DNA of 64,000 nucleotides from Paenibacillus daejeonensis DSM 15491. Lineage in GTDB: Bacteria; Bacillota; Bacilli; Paenibacillales; Paenibacillaceae. Below, one piece after another: positions 35,601 through 43,386 of the stretch. The first letter of the stretch is position 1, and every line of letters starts with the position of its first letter. The position numbers and the translations under genes are program-made. Below the pieces are notes generated by a model, which was given only the letters and a program-made list of their open reading frames with translations, was not told where the DNA came from and did not search any database. Location: positions 585,418 to 649,417 of the forward strand of contig NZ_KB899659.1 in NCBI RefSeq assembly GCF_000378385.1, given 5' to 3'.

Positions 35601-35821
35601 TAGGCGTCTTGATGACATGGAGCGCCAATCCGGTCGGCCAGCAGATCGTTCACTACAATGTGTATTATAGTGAAACGGGATCCGGCACCTTTTCCAAAAT
35701 CGGTGCTTCGGCCGATCCTCGATTCGAGTATGTGTCTCCTATCCGCTCCGGCTGGTTCCGAGTTACTGCCGTGAATGAAAAAGGAGAGTCCCTGTTCTCC
35801 GGAGCAGTTGAATTGAAATAA
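32678..35821 (+). CDS. Class A penicillin-binding protein with two C-terminal FN3 domains
   Basis: 1047 residues from ATG 32678 (GGAGGAGG upstream). A short cytoplasmic tail, one transmembrane helix (about 20-50), a GT51 glycosyltransferase domain with catalytic E114 in AIEDNNFNEHYG and GGSTLTQQLAR, then a transpeptidase domain with S427-TMK, S487-LN and K623-TG. After about residue 820 come a Pro/Ser linker and two fibronectin type III domains (about 870-950 and 1000-1047) separated by a Gly/Asn/Pro-rich stretch. Bifunctional peptidoglycan synthase. FN3 domains may anchor it to wall or polysaccharide partners. Confidence 0.93.
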   Translation: MTEEQKSAPPRTSGWRTFGLVTFITVKWLIIFGLIIGLFAGGAVTGYVASLVSDEPVRPLAEIEEKINENDITGFVYFNDDSMPVGQLRTEEDRRLVTMEEIPPVVIDAVLAIEDNNFNEHYGVDINGLGRAVKQKLLNEDIQTGGSTLTQQLARRVFLSLDVTDSRKFKEIFLSLRMERYLTKTEILTAYLNKVPFGKGASGYNLFGIKAAAKGVFDITDLNKLNTAQAAYLAGLPQRPTAYSAFNSRGEFNEEGFGYAMDRQQLVLRRMMDTGRITQEEYNEAIAFDIRMTMAKPNKKAYATYPYLMLEAERQAAEILLLQDEPTLTKADLQKSEHAGRVEEYRQKLLRGGYHIYTTIDKRIYNMMREIGNNADNFVDTEEKGIQQVAAIMIDHKTGAIVSMLEGRDFNLEQMNHATQMTRQPGSTMKTLGAYLPALESGKIQPGGVVDDAPMVLPDAQKGFHIPMNSNNRFYGLVTAREALDRSLNLPALKLFLEDVTIPEAWDFTRKLGITTLQPSDEHAQTGVIGGLSVGVTVEELTNAYGSIPNQGLFNDAYMIRKITDAHGNLVYKHELQPERVFSEQTAFLMTDMLRTTIANGRGTGHDITSRFNKYGTIPVAGKTGSTQGYGDVWFVGYTPDLTMGVWSGYKSANHKLTGENRKSARHIWTEIMNQVTEARPELFPTQEFIQPDGVVKATVSSVSGKVPSSLTRQFGRLVTDWFNEEYLPTEPEDALVKMAFITYNGVNYIAHDTTPSDFIFEEIVIKRKKPLGELMKEIADAQSKMPASSRRPLSAYLPPDSSMDAPSELDPRVDDGRAPSPPSSVRANANGSGNVTITFQPSPERDVVGYRLYRKTGGGSFQKTGSSLLAGGSNSFTSSVSFTNNYEFYVTAVDVAGNESSPSLIAGTSGNIIPPPGTSSGGSGNGNNNPEPETPAVTPVTPPGSETTPPPAEQEPGLSTPDAPSGIRVQTTDIGVLMTWSANPVGQQIVHYNVYYSETGSGTFSKIGASADPRFEYVSPIRSGWFRVTAVNEKGESLFSGAVELK

Positions 35822-35835
35822 TCAGAAGAAACACG

Positions 35836-35878
35836 AAAGCCCGGCCCCGCAGCTACTGCTGCAGGGCCGGGCTTTTTA
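35836..35878 (+). terminator. Terminator between the PBP gene and acsA
   Basis: An 11-bp GC-rich stem AAGCCCGGCCC/GGGCCGGGCTT with five T after it. It can serve the convergent acsA transcript as well. Confidence 0.85.
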
Positions 35879-35890
35879 TCGGGATAGCGG

Positions 35891-37618
35891 TTAGTCCTCA
35901 ATCGTCGAGAGGTCACCTGTCGGCAGGTTAAGCTCCCATGCCTTGAGCACACGACGCATAATCTTGCCGCTGCGCGTCTTCGGCAGCTTGTCGCGGAATT
36001 CAATCTCGCGCGGCGCGGCATGCGCCGAGAGTCCTTCCTTCACGAACGTGTAGATCTGCTGCTTGAGCTCCTCTGTCGCCTCATAGCCTTCGCGTAGTGC
36101 GACAAACGCCTTGATGATCTCACCGCGCATCGGATCCGGTTTGCCGATAACACCAGCCTCCGCGATCGCCGGATGCTCGACCAGCTTACTCTCCACTTCG
36201 AAGGGTCCCACCCGCTCGCCAGCGGTGTTAATGACATCATCAATGCGGCCCTGGAACCAGAAGTACCCTTCTTCGTCCTGATAAGCCGAATCGCCAGACA
36301 CATACCAGCCCGACAAGCGGAAATATTCCTCGTATTTGGGCTGGTTGTTCCAAATCTTGCGCATCATGGACGGCCATGGTGTCCGAATCGCGAGATTGCC
36401 CATCCGGTTCGGCGGGAGCTCTCGCCCACTGTCGTCGATGATGGCGGCTGTCACGCCTGGGACAGGTTTGCCCATCGACCCGGGCTTGATATCCATCGAA
36501 GGATAGTTACAGATGAGCTGCCCCCCCGTCTCGGTCATCCACCAGGTGTCATGAATCCGCTGACCATAGACTTTCATCCCCCAGCGCACGACCTCGGGAT
36601 TCAGAGGCTCGCCGACACTGAGCACATGACGCAAGGAAGACAGATCAAATTGACGCACCAGATCATCGCCCGCCCCCATCAGCATGCGGAAGGCCGTTGG
36701 CGCACTGTACCATACGGTAACGCCATATTTCTGAATGGTGCCATACCAGTCTTCCGGACTGAATCGTCCGCCACGGATGACATTGGTAGCACCGACCAGC
36801 CAAGGAGCGAAGATGCCATAGGAAGTGCCTGTGACCCAACCAGGATCTGCCGTACACCAATAGATATCGTCCGTCTTCAGATCCAATACAAAATTAGCTG
36901 TCATCCGATGCTGGAGCATGGCGTTCTGCACATGGAAGACACCCTTAGGCTTGCCTGTCGAGCCAGAAGTATAATGAATGATGAGTCCGTCTTCACGATC
37001 CAGCCATTCAATCTGCGCCTCCGAGGAAGCTTCGGACATCGCTGCCGCGTAGTCTACAATTCCCTCGCCTGCTGGTACCTCTTCGCCCACAACGATCGTA
37101 TGCGCGAGTGACGGCAGTTCGTCACGTGCGATGCGTCCAATCAAAGACGGCGTCGTGACGATAGCCACAGCTTCGCTGTCGAGCAGGCGATCCTTCACAG
37201 CTGTCTCCATAAACGCCTCGAACAATGGGCCGACGACAGCGCCTACCTTAAGAATGCCCAGCAGACAGAAATAAAGCTCAGGTGTGCGCGGCATAAAAAT
37301 GAATACGCGCTCTCCCTTGCCTATTCCCAGTCCCCGCAGCACGTTGGCGAACTTGTCGGATTGCTCCTTCAGCTGAGCGAACGTGTACTGTTCATCGCGA
37401 GACTTGTCACTGTAATACAGCGCAACTTTATCTCCTCGGCCTTCGACGACATGGCGATCAATTGCCTCATAGGCCATATTGACTTTACCGGTATCATGCC
37501 AGGAAAATTGCTGCTCCAGCGCTTCCAGACTAAAGCTGGCCCTGGCTTCTTCATAGCTTCCCATATTACTGTTCGTTGCTGTCGCTTTGATGCGTTCCTG
37601 CTGCTCATTTTGCTCCAT
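35891..37618 (-). CDS. acsA: Acetyl-CoA synthetase AcsA
   Basis: 575 residues of the acyl-adenylate family. The AMP-binding P-loop IIHYTSGSTGKPKGV, TWWMTETGGQ, SGDSAYQDEEGY and the A10 motif PKTRSGKIMRR are all intact; the last Lys is the site AcuA acetylates in B. subtilis. AGGAGG lies 8 nt before the ATG. A near-perfect cre in the upstream region predicts CcpA repression. Divergent from acuA. Confidence 0.95.
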   Translation of the reverse strand: MEQNEQQERIKATATNSNMGSYEEARASFSLEALEQQFSWHDTGKVNMAYEAIDRHVVEGRGDKVALYYSDKSRDEQYTFAQLKEQSDKFANVLRGLGIGKGERVFIFMPRTPELYFCLLGILKVGAVVGPLFEAFMETAVKDRLLDSEAVAIVTTPSLIGRIARDELPSLAHTIVVGEEVPAGEGIVDYAAAMSEASSEAQIEWLDREDGLIIHYTSGSTGKPKGVFHVQNAMLQHRMTANFVLDLKTDDIYWCTADPGWVTGTSYGIFAPWLVGATNVIRGGRFSPEDWYGTIQKYGVTVWYSAPTAFRMLMGAGDDLVRQFDLSSLRHVLSVGEPLNPEVVRWGMKVYGQRIHDTWWMTETGGQLICNYPSMDIKPGSMGKPVPGVTAAIIDDSGRELPPNRMGNLAIRTPWPSMMRKIWNNQPKYEEYFRLSGWYVSGDSAYQDEEGYFWFQGRIDDVINTAGERVGPFEVESKLVEHPAIAEAGVIGKPDPMRGEIIKAFVALREGYEATEELKQQIYTFVKEGLSAHAAPREIEFRDKLPKTRSGKIMRRVLKAWELNLPTGDLSTIED

Positions 37619-37658
37619 TGTTCAATCCTCCTCAAGGTACCCTATCCCTGTGAATATT

Positions 37659-37672
37659 AGAATACGCTTACA
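37659..37672 (-). promoter_or_regulatory. Catabolite-responsive element (cre) for acsA/acuA
   Basis: TGTAAGCGTATTCT on the minus strand matches 13 of 14 positions of TGWAARCGYTWNCW. It lies about 40 bp upstream of the acsA ATG, just downstream of a likely -10 (TATCAT), and ccpA is encoded nearby. Confidence 0.72.
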
Positions 37673-37825
37673 AATGATAGTTAAGGTCAAAAAGTTTCAA
37701 AAAATCGTCATTTGTTATTATAGCACATTTTAATAGCGGCGCACATGGGTTTTCAAGTCGCTGCTTTTTTGTTATAAGTGAAGAAGAAACTCTGCGGCTG
37801 AACAGGCCGGAAAGGAGGAATGGCT

Positions 37826-38458
37826 TTGGAGCATCGCAAGATTATACACCGCCACACCTTCATGAACGGAGAAGAAGAGCTGGTTGTCGAAGGTCCTGTC
37901 GAGCCGGAACGCTTGGCCACATGGGACATGCATCCCGATCTGGACGCCTTCCGCAGACCCCGTGAGCAGCACGAAGCGCTGGTCGAGATAGCTGAACTAC
38001 CGGAGGGCAGAATTATTGTCGCCCGCAGCGGCAGCCTCATTGTCGGTTACGTCACGTTTCATTATCCCGACGAGATGGAGCGCTGGTCGGAAGCGGCAAT
38101 GGAAGATCTAGTTGAGCTAGGTGCCGTGGAGGTAGCTAATGCCTATCGTGCGCTCGGACTTGGCAAGCGGATGATCCGCACCGCCTTCGAAGGGGAACAA
38201 CTGGAGAATATGATTGTCTATACGACTGAATATTACTGGCACTGGGATCTGGAGAGCAGCGGCCTGAACGTATGGGATTACCGCAAAATGATGGAGCAGT
38301 TGATGAAATCCGTTGATATGGTCTGGTTCGCGACCGACGACCCGGAGATTTGTTCTCATCCTGCTAACTGCCTTATGGTTCGCATAGGCAAGGAAGTCCC
38401 GTTGGCATCCGTAGAAGCTTTTGATCGCGTCCGCTTCCGCCAGCGGTTTATGTATTAG
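37826..38458 (+). CDS. acuA: Protein acetyltransferase AcuA
   Basis: 210 residues, GNAT fold. It acetylates and inactivates AcsA. The sequence follows B. subtilis AcuA closely, for example RPREQHEALVEIAELPEGR, TTEYYWHWDLESS and SHPANCLMVRIGK. TTG 37826 is preferred: AAAGGAGG is 7 nt upstream and it aligns with the known N-terminus (EHxK); the ATG two codons earlier is too close. acuB, which lies between acuA and acuC in B. subtilis, is missing. Confidence 0.93.
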   Translation: MEHRKIIHRHTFMNGEEELVVEGPVEPERLATWDMHPDLDAFRRPREQHEALVEIAELPEGRIIVARSGSLIVGYVTFHYPDEMERWSEAAMEDLVELGAVEVANAYRALGLGKRMIRTAFEGEQLENMIVYTTEYYWHWDLESSGLNVWDYRKMMEQLMKSVDMVWFATDDPEICSHPANCLMVRIGKEVPLASVEAFDRVRFRQRFMY

Positions 38459-38510
38459 AAGATTGCGGCCCAATAAGTGGCTGATCTATAGATAAGGAGG
38501 ACGCCAAGCG

Positions 38511-39692
38511 ATGAAAACGGCCAATGCCGTACTTGTGCATCACCCGGACGCGATGCGCTACCGGTTCAATGATCACCATCCGTTTAATCCTGTGCGGCTG
38601 GAGCTGACGATCGATCTTTTGAGAGCGTCTTCAGCCCTGCAAGACCAGCAGATCGTACTCCCTGCCCCGGCGGATGATGAGCTGCTGAGTTTGCTCCATC
38701 GGCCTGATTATATTGATGCTGTTCGACAGCTCAGCGTCCCGGAACCGCAGCAGCGCTGGTACAGTCAAGCCCAACAGTATGGGCTGCAGACGGAGGATAC
38801 CCCGTGTTTTCCTGGGATGCATGAGGCTGCCGCCTGTATTGCGGGAGGATCCGTACACGCCGCTGAGTTGATTATGCAGGGCCGCACGCAGCATGCCTTC
38901 CATATGGCCGGAGGACTGCATCATGCGTTCCCAGATCGGGGAGCAGGCTTCTGTGTCTATAATGATGCGGCGATCGCCATCGCCTGGCTACGGCGCCAGT
39001 ATAATGCTCGCGTGCTCTACATCGATACAGACGTCCATCACGGAGACGGGGTCCAGTGGGCATTCTATAATGACCCCGAGGTATGTACGTACTCCATTCA
39101 CGAGACCGGCAAGTTCCTATTCCCGGGAACCGGTTATGTCCATGAACGCGGCAATGCGGAAGGTTTCGGCGCCTGCTTTAATTTGCCTGTAGAGCCTTAT
39201 ACAGAGGACGAGTCCTGGCTGGAGTGCTTTGGCCAGAGCATTGAGCGGGTAGCCGCCGCCTTCAAGCCGGATATTATTATCAGTCAGCATGGTTGTGACG
39301 CCCATGCGCTCGATCCGCTGTCCCACGTCCATTGCAGTATGCGCATCTACCGGGAGATGCCCGCAGCTATTCACCGCCTTGCCCATCAGGTTGCCGGCGG
39401 CCGCTGGCTGGCTGTTGGCGGGGGCGGATACGATATCTGGCGGGTTGTGCCACGGGCGTGGGCGCTCGTCTGGCTGGAGATGACGGACCATCCCTTGCGG
39501 GATGAAATCGCAGCAGCAGGCTGGACGACCAGACTCCCCGACGCCTGGCGTTCACGCTGGCAGCCCGAGAGTCCTGACAGCCTTCCGGAGACCTGGCTGG
39601 ACGATACATCGGACTGGACACCGATGCCCCGTCGTTCTATCATCACGGAGCAGAACCGCGCAACGATGCAGATTGCGATCCAGGACCTATAG
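38511..39692 (+). CDS. acuC: Class I zinc-dependent protein deacetylase AcuC
   Basis: A 393-residue histone-deacetylase-family enzyme that reverses AcsA acetylation. Catalytic and metal motifs: MAGGLHHAFPDRG (general-base His pair), IDTDVHHGDGVQ (zinc Asp/His), ISQHGCDAHALDPL and GGGGYDIWRV with the late Tyr. Zinc-dependent, not NAD-dependent. AAGGAGG precedes the ATG. Follows acuA by 52 bp. Confidence 0.94.
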   Translation: MKTANAVLVHHPDAMRYRFNDHHPFNPVRLELTIDLLRASSALQDQQIVLPAPADDELLSLLHRPDYIDAVRQLSVPEPQQRWYSQAQQYGLQTEDTPCFPGMHEAAACIAGGSVHAAELIMQGRTQHAFHMAGGLHHAFPDRGAGFCVYNDAAIAIAWLRRQYNARVLYIDTDVHHGDGVQWAFYNDPEVCTYSIHETGKFLFPGTGYVHERGNAEGFGACFNLPVEPYTEDESWLECFGQSIERVAAAFKPDIIISQHGCDAHALDPLSHVHCSMRIYREMPAAIHRLAHQVAGGRWLAVGGGGYDIWRVVPRAWALVWLEMTDHPLRDEIAAAGWTTRLPDAWRSRWQPESPDSLPETWLDDTSDWTPMPRRSIITEQNRATMQIAIQDL

Positions 39693-39713
39693 CCGGATGC
39701 CATCTCACGGCTG

Positions 39714-39747
39714 AGAGCCCCATTGCCTGTAACGGCAATGGGGCTCT
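39714..39747. terminator. Hairpin between acuC and mtnN
   Basis: A perfect 14-bp stem AGAGCCCCATTGCC with its complement and a 6-nt loop. It lacks a U-tract on either strand, so it is a probable but unproven terminator for both convergent genes. Confidence 0.55.
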
Positions 39748-39770
39748 GCTTGTCGCCAGCGAGAGCTGCC

Positions 39771-40460
39771 TTAGAGGCGCTCCACCATGTCTTCAATGAT
39801 GCGGAAGGAATTGTCGGCCGCCTGCACGGTGAACTCTGGAAAATTCACATGAGCGGAGCCATCCGCTTTGTCGGATATCGAACGAATGACCACGTACGGA
39901 ATTCCGTTCATCGCGCACACCTGCGCCAGCGCTGCCCCCTCCATTTCCGTGCAGACGCCACCCATCTCTTCATGCAGCTCCTTAACGGTCTCGCGACTGG
40001 CAATGAATTGATCGCCGGAGAGCACTTTTCCCTTGCGGTAGCGACCTGGAAACAGCTTGGCTCCCGCTGCTTCAGCAATGCTCACAAGCTGTTCATCAGC
40101 CTGAAAATCCGATTGTTCCTGAAACGGAATGACGCCTCTTGCGAAACCAAGCGGGCGTACATCCATATCATGCTGCAACGCACTGGTCGAGATGACGATG
40201 TCCCCGATTTCCAATTCTGGATCCAAGGCGCCCGCCACTCCGGTGAACAGTACGCAATCTACGCCTTGATCGATTAGTACTTGCGTACATACCGCGGCAT
40301 TGACCTTGCCCACTCCCGATTTGCCATAGACGATGGTCTTCCCTCCAAGCTGCCCTTCATGCAGTTGAATGCCTGCTTTTTCAATGGTACGTTCTTGTTT
40401 CACTGCTTTATGCAGCAGCTCGATCTCTTCGTTCATGGCACCGATAATTCCGATCTTCAC
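39771..40460 (-). CDS. mtnN: 5'-methylthioadenosine/S-adenosylhomocysteine nucleosidase
   Basis: A 229-residue phosphorylase-superfamily nucleosidase that cleaves MTA, SAH and 5'-deoxyadenosine. Start IGIIGAMNEEIELL, then GVAGALDPELEIGD, the substrate motif CTEMEGAALAQVC with catalytic Glu, and IRSISDKADG with catalytic Asp. It uses a GTG start with GGAGGAAGG upstream. It follows the ccpA-linked structured RNA and terminator, with TATAAT at 40478-40483 as a possible own promoter. Confidence 0.95.
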   Translation of the reverse strand: MKIGIIGAMNEEIELLHKAVKQERTIEKAGIQLHEGQLGGKTIVYGKSGVGKVNAAVCTQVLIDQGVDCVLFTGVAGALDPELEIGDIVISTSALQHDMDVRPLGFARGVIPFQEQSDFQADEQLVSIAEAAGAKLFPGRYRKGKVLSGDQFIASRETVKELHEEMGGVCTEMEGAALAQVCAMNGIPYVVIRSISDKADGSAHVNFPEFTVQAADNSFRIIEDMVERL

Positions 40461-40496
40461 TTGCCTTCCTCCTGTTCATTATACACCCTATAAATT

Positions 40497-40520
40497 TGAA
40501 AAAGCTCCCGAAGGAGCTTT
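40497..40520 (-). terminator. Terminator between the structured RNA and mtnN
   Basis: AAAGCTCC/GGAGCTTT with a TTCG tetraloop and five U on the minus strand. Its GCTCC/GGAGC arms repeat the P1 pairing sequences of the upstream RNA element, so alternative pairing is possible. Confidence 0.85.
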
Positions 40521-40543
40521 GCCGTTTCTGATCACGAAGTAAC

Positions 40544-40629
40544 GCAGGGAGCTGATTCGACATCGAATCTTGCGTTCACCCTCGAAGTCCGGTGCTCATG
40601 TAGGTTTCCCTACACTCCGCTCCTCCTGC
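40544..40629 (-). ncRNA. Candidate structured RNA (three hairpins closed by a P1 stem) between ccpA and mtnN
   Basis: 86 nt on the minus strand, starting 4 nt after the ccpA stop. P1 pairs GCAG-GGAGC (40629-40619, 2-nt bulge) with GCTCC-CTGC (40552-40544). It encloses TGTAGG-GAAA-CCTACA (a GNRA-capped stem), a CACC/GGTG stem with a 10-nt loop, and GATTCGA/TCGAATC. A terminator follows 24 nt later. It matches no riboswitch I know. It could be a ccpA 3'UTR element, a small RNA, an attenuator for mtnN, or a copy of a dispersed Paenibacillus repeat. Confidence 0.55.
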
Positions 40630-40633
40630 ACCT

Positions 40634-41638
40634 TTAGACCTGGGCGACCGATTGACGATTGATCAACTCATGCTGGAGAATAACCCGCGGGTCCTCAACG
40701 GCTTCCTTCTTCATCAGCTTGGTCAACAAACGCATGGATACAGCGCCGATGTCATACATAGGCTGGGCCACCGTCGTCAACTGTGGACGTACCATCGATG
40801 CCATCCGGCTGTTGTCTACGCTAATGACCGAGATGTCTTCCGGCACTTTAAGACCATAGTCTTGAATGCTATGGATGGCGCCAATCGCCATCTCGTCCGT
40901 TGCAGCGAATACGGCTGTCGGCTTCTGATCCATTTCCAAGAAATATTTCATGGCCTCAATCCCGGATTCGTAGCGGTAGTTCCCGACCCGAACCAGCGAT
41001 TCGTCATAAGCCTGTCCCGCTTGTTCAAGCGCACGTTTGTAGCCCTGGAAGCGGGCATACCCATTGGCAGGATCCTGCAGCGTGCCGCTAATCATTGCGA
41101 TGCTCTTGTGTCCTTGTGCAATCAGGGAACTGACGGCATCGAATGCTGCTGCCTCATGATCAATGTCTACCGACGGAATGGTTGCTTGCTCATCCGTGGT
41201 CGCACACAGAACAATCGGAACATTGGAGGACTTGAAGGCAATGATATGCTCTTCAGTTACGGCACCGCCCATAAACAGCAGCCCGTCCACTTGCTTCTCC
41301 AGCAATGTATTAATGACGCGAATTTCCTTGTCTTTCTTCTTATCCGCATTACAAAGAATGATATTGTAATGGTACATGTTGGCAATATCTTCAATGCCCC
41401 GCGCTACCTCTGCAAAAATCGCGTTGGAAATATCGGGGATAACGACGCCTACCGTAGTCGTCTTCTTGCTTGCCAGTCCGCGTGCAACGGCATTGGGACG
41501 ATAGCCCAAACGCTCAATAGCTTCGAACACTTTCTTGCGGGTTTGCGGTTTGACGTTCGGGTTGTTGTTCACCACACGGGAGACCGTCGCCATGGACACG
41601 CCCGCTTCCCTTGCTACATCATAAATGGTTACAGTCAC
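40634..41638 (-). CDS. ccpA: Catabolite control protein A
   Basis: 334 residues of the LacI/GalR family. The N-terminal [23 protein letters not shown] and the hinge [18 protein letters not shown] are typical of CcpA, as is [18 protein letters not shown]. It represses or activates at cre sites when bound to HPr/Crh-Ser-P. The GTG at 41638 is preferred: AGAAGGAA is the ribosome-binding site, which overlaps codons of the upstream ATG 41653. Target candidates in this window are acsA and perhaps ptsG. Confidence 0.93.
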   Translation of the reverse strand: MTVTIYDVAREAGVSMATVSRVVNNNPNVKPQTRKKVFEAIERLGYRPNAVARGLASKKTTTVGVVIPDISNAIFAEVARGIEDIANMYHYNIILCNADKKKDKEIRVINTLLEKQVDGLLFMGGAVTEEHIIAFKSSNVPIVLCATTDEQATIPSVDIDHEAAAFDAVSSLIAQGHKSIAMISGTLQDPANGYARFQGYKRALEQAGQAYDESLVRVGNYRYESGIEAMKYFLEMDQKPTAVFAATDEMAIGAIHSIQDYGLKVPEDISVISVDNSRMASMVRPQLTTVAQPMYDIGAVSMRLLTKLMKKEAVEDPRVILQHELINRQSVAQV

Positions 41639-41729
41639 GTTCCTTCTCTCCATTTAGTTCATATTTTTGGTTCATAGACTGGTATTTAGGAAGAATGAAT
41701 GCCATGTTGGCCGGACCTCGATTAAAATA

Positions 41730-41758
41730 ATGATACGACAAAAAATTACTTTACGCAA
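41730..41758 (-). promoter_or_regulatory. Putative ccpA promoter
   Basis: TTGCGT, a 17-bp spacer, TATCAT (5/6) on the minus strand, about 90 bp upstream of the start. Confidence 0.45.
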
Positions 41759-41852
41759 TGTTACCCGCCCCGTCAGGAACTAGGGGCTCAGGAACTGCAG
41801 GCATCGCTATTGACTTGACAATCGCCAGTATAAGTAGGAAGTGCAGCTAAAC

Positions 41853-42266
41853 TTATGTAGACATCGTGCGTCGGCTGATTTGGGATAGCCGTTTTTCAAC
41901 CTCGGCGATCCACTCATCATCGCCAAGCCTTTGGGCAAGCAGCAGTAAGTCCAGCAACTTGTTGATACGTTCGCCGATGAGCTTGTCCATCTCTTGCCTG
42001 CTTGGCCTTTTTTGTCTTGTATACAGCTCCATTATCAAATCTGCCCATTCATTCCACTCGTTAAACAGGAACGTCTGCTGCTCCGGCTTTGCGCCGAGTT
42101 GACCAATCAGTCCCGTAAGATCCGGCTTAACCTCCGGAAACACCTCGCTGCGGCTGCATGCATCACATGAGTAGACCGGCACATTGTCGATCTCCACCTT
42201 GCCCGAATAAATCACCGTCCGCAGCTTCATGGACATGGTCTCGCCACAAGGACAGCTTTTTTCCAC
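41853..42266 (-). CDS. YgiT-type zinc-finger protein, function unknown
   Basis: 137 residues. The N-terminus has two CxxC pairs (CPCG at 6-9, CDAC at 34-37) in the arrangement of YgiT-type zinc fingers, VPVYSCDACSRSEVF. The rest is a charged helical region (EWADLIMELYTRQKRPSRQE). There is no HTH_XRE domain as in MqsA antitoxins and no adjacent toxin gene. GTG start with GGGGTGG upstream. Possibly a regulatory or adaptor protein; the role is unknown. Confidence 0.72.
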   Translation of the reverse strand: MEKSCPCGETMSMKLRTVIYSGKVEIDNVPVYSCDACSRSEVFPEVKPDLTGLIGQLGAKPEQQTFLFNEWNEWADLIMELYTRQKRPSRQEMDKLIGERINKLLDLLLLAQRLGDDEWIAEVEKRLSQISRRTMST

Positions 42267-42372
42267 AGCGGCCCACCCCTTTAAAGATTGATATACTCAA
42301 CAATATTCGACCTCGTTCGCCGTATTTCCTGCTGGTTGCCCGCTGTAATTTTTTGTTACATCAACTTATGCC

Positions 42373-42798
42373 TTAGTTCCCTGCCAAACGCCGCCATTTA
42401 CGCTTTATGTAGGGGATGCTTAGCGTCAGCATGGCCAGCAGTGCGCCGATTCCGTCGTTGCGTACGTCTTTGGCATCCGGGGTTCGGCCATCGACAAAGG
42501 ACTGGTGATATTCATCGGAGACGCCGTACAAGACACACAGGAGAACGATGAGCGCCTTGATGCTCCAACGTTCAGCCTTCACTCCGAATGCGTAAGCCAT
42601 GAGCAAGGCCAAGATATAATAAGAGACGAAATGTCCCCAATCAAAGCTGGTCATAAACGGAAAAAACTTTTGGAACCATGGCATCATTCCGCCCAACTGA
42701 TCACCGGTACGGGAGGACAGCAAAAAAATAACGCCCATCCATATCAGCGCCGGAAGCCAACGGAGCCAGGGACGGCGTGCGTGATTGGTTTGCTTCAT
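42373..42798 (-). CDS. VanZ-like membrane protein
   Basis: 141 residues with four predicted transmembrane helices (WLPALIWMGVIFLLSS, FVSYYILALLMAYAFG, ALIVLLCVLYGVSDEYHQ, DGIGALLAMLTL). The motif SDEYHQSFVDGRTPDAKDVR, then ND, is the VanZ family signature. Related proteins give low-level teicoplanin resistance, but most have unknown roles. ATG 42798 with AAGGAG 5 nt upstream is preferred over ATG 42837. Confidence 0.85.
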   Translation of the reverse strand: MKQTNHARRPWLRWLPALIWMGVIFLLSSRTGDQLGGMMPWFQKFFPFMTSFDWGHFVSYYILALLMAYAFGVKAERWSIKALIVLLCVLYGVSDEYHQSFVDGRTPDAKDVRNDGIGALLAMLTLSIPYIKRKWRRLAGN

Positions 42799-42861
42799 CT
42801 GATCTCCTTCGATACAATATGATAGAGTTTTACCCATACATCCCTATTAGGAGGTACGTCG

Positions 42862-43386
42862 ATGTCTTTAACTGGAAAATCCGTGATTTGCTTGTTGGAT
42901 GATGAGTTTGAAGATTTGGAATTATGGTATCCTGTCTATCGCGTTCGTGAGGAAGGCGCAACGGTATTGTTCGCCGGGCCGGAGAAAGGCAAGAAGCATA
43001 TCGGCAAGTACGGTGTGCCCGCAGTTGCGGATCTCGCTTTTGACGAAGTGAACAGCAGCGATTACGATGGCATTCTCGTACCTGGCGGCTGGGCGCCGGA
43101 CAAGCTGAGACGCTACCCGAAGGTGCTGGAGCTTGTGCAGGAAATGAACAAGGACGGCAAACCGATCGGACAAATCTGTCATGCCGGCTGGGTCCTGATC
43201 TCTGCCCGCATCCTGGAAGGACGCACAGTGACCTCTACACCAGGAATCCGGGATGATATGGAAAATGCCGGAGCCACCTGGCTGGACGAGGCCGTCGTCA
43301 CCGACGGCAATCTCATCTCCTCGCGGCGTCCGCCAGACCTGCCGCCTTATGCCAAAGCCTTCGTAGACGCCCTCAAACAGCGCTAG
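42862..43386 (+). CDS. DJ-1/PfpI family protein
   Basis: 174 residues with the PfpI fold: VICLLDDEFEDLELWYPVYR, LVPGGWAPDKLRR and the nucleophile elbow IGQICHAGWVL, where Cys is followed by His as in PfpI/YhbO glyoxalase-chaperones. Likely protects against carbonyl stress. Its stop codon interlocks with that of ptsI in the palindrome CTAG (43383-43386), leaving no room for a terminator between the convergent genes. Confidence 0.88.
   Translation: MSLTGKSVICLLDDEFEDLELWYPVYRVREEGATVLFAGPEKGKKHIGKYGVPAVADLAFDEVNSSDYDGILVPGGWAPDKLRRYPKVLELVQEMNKDGKPIGQICHAGWVLISARILEGRTVTSTPGIRDDMENAGATWLDEAVVTDGNLISSRRPPDLPPYAKAFVDALKQR

Noticed and set aside
41853-42266. MqsRA-type toxin-antitoxin pair
   Set aside because: Only the YgiT-like zinc finger is present; there is no HTH domain and no adjacent toxin-like gene.
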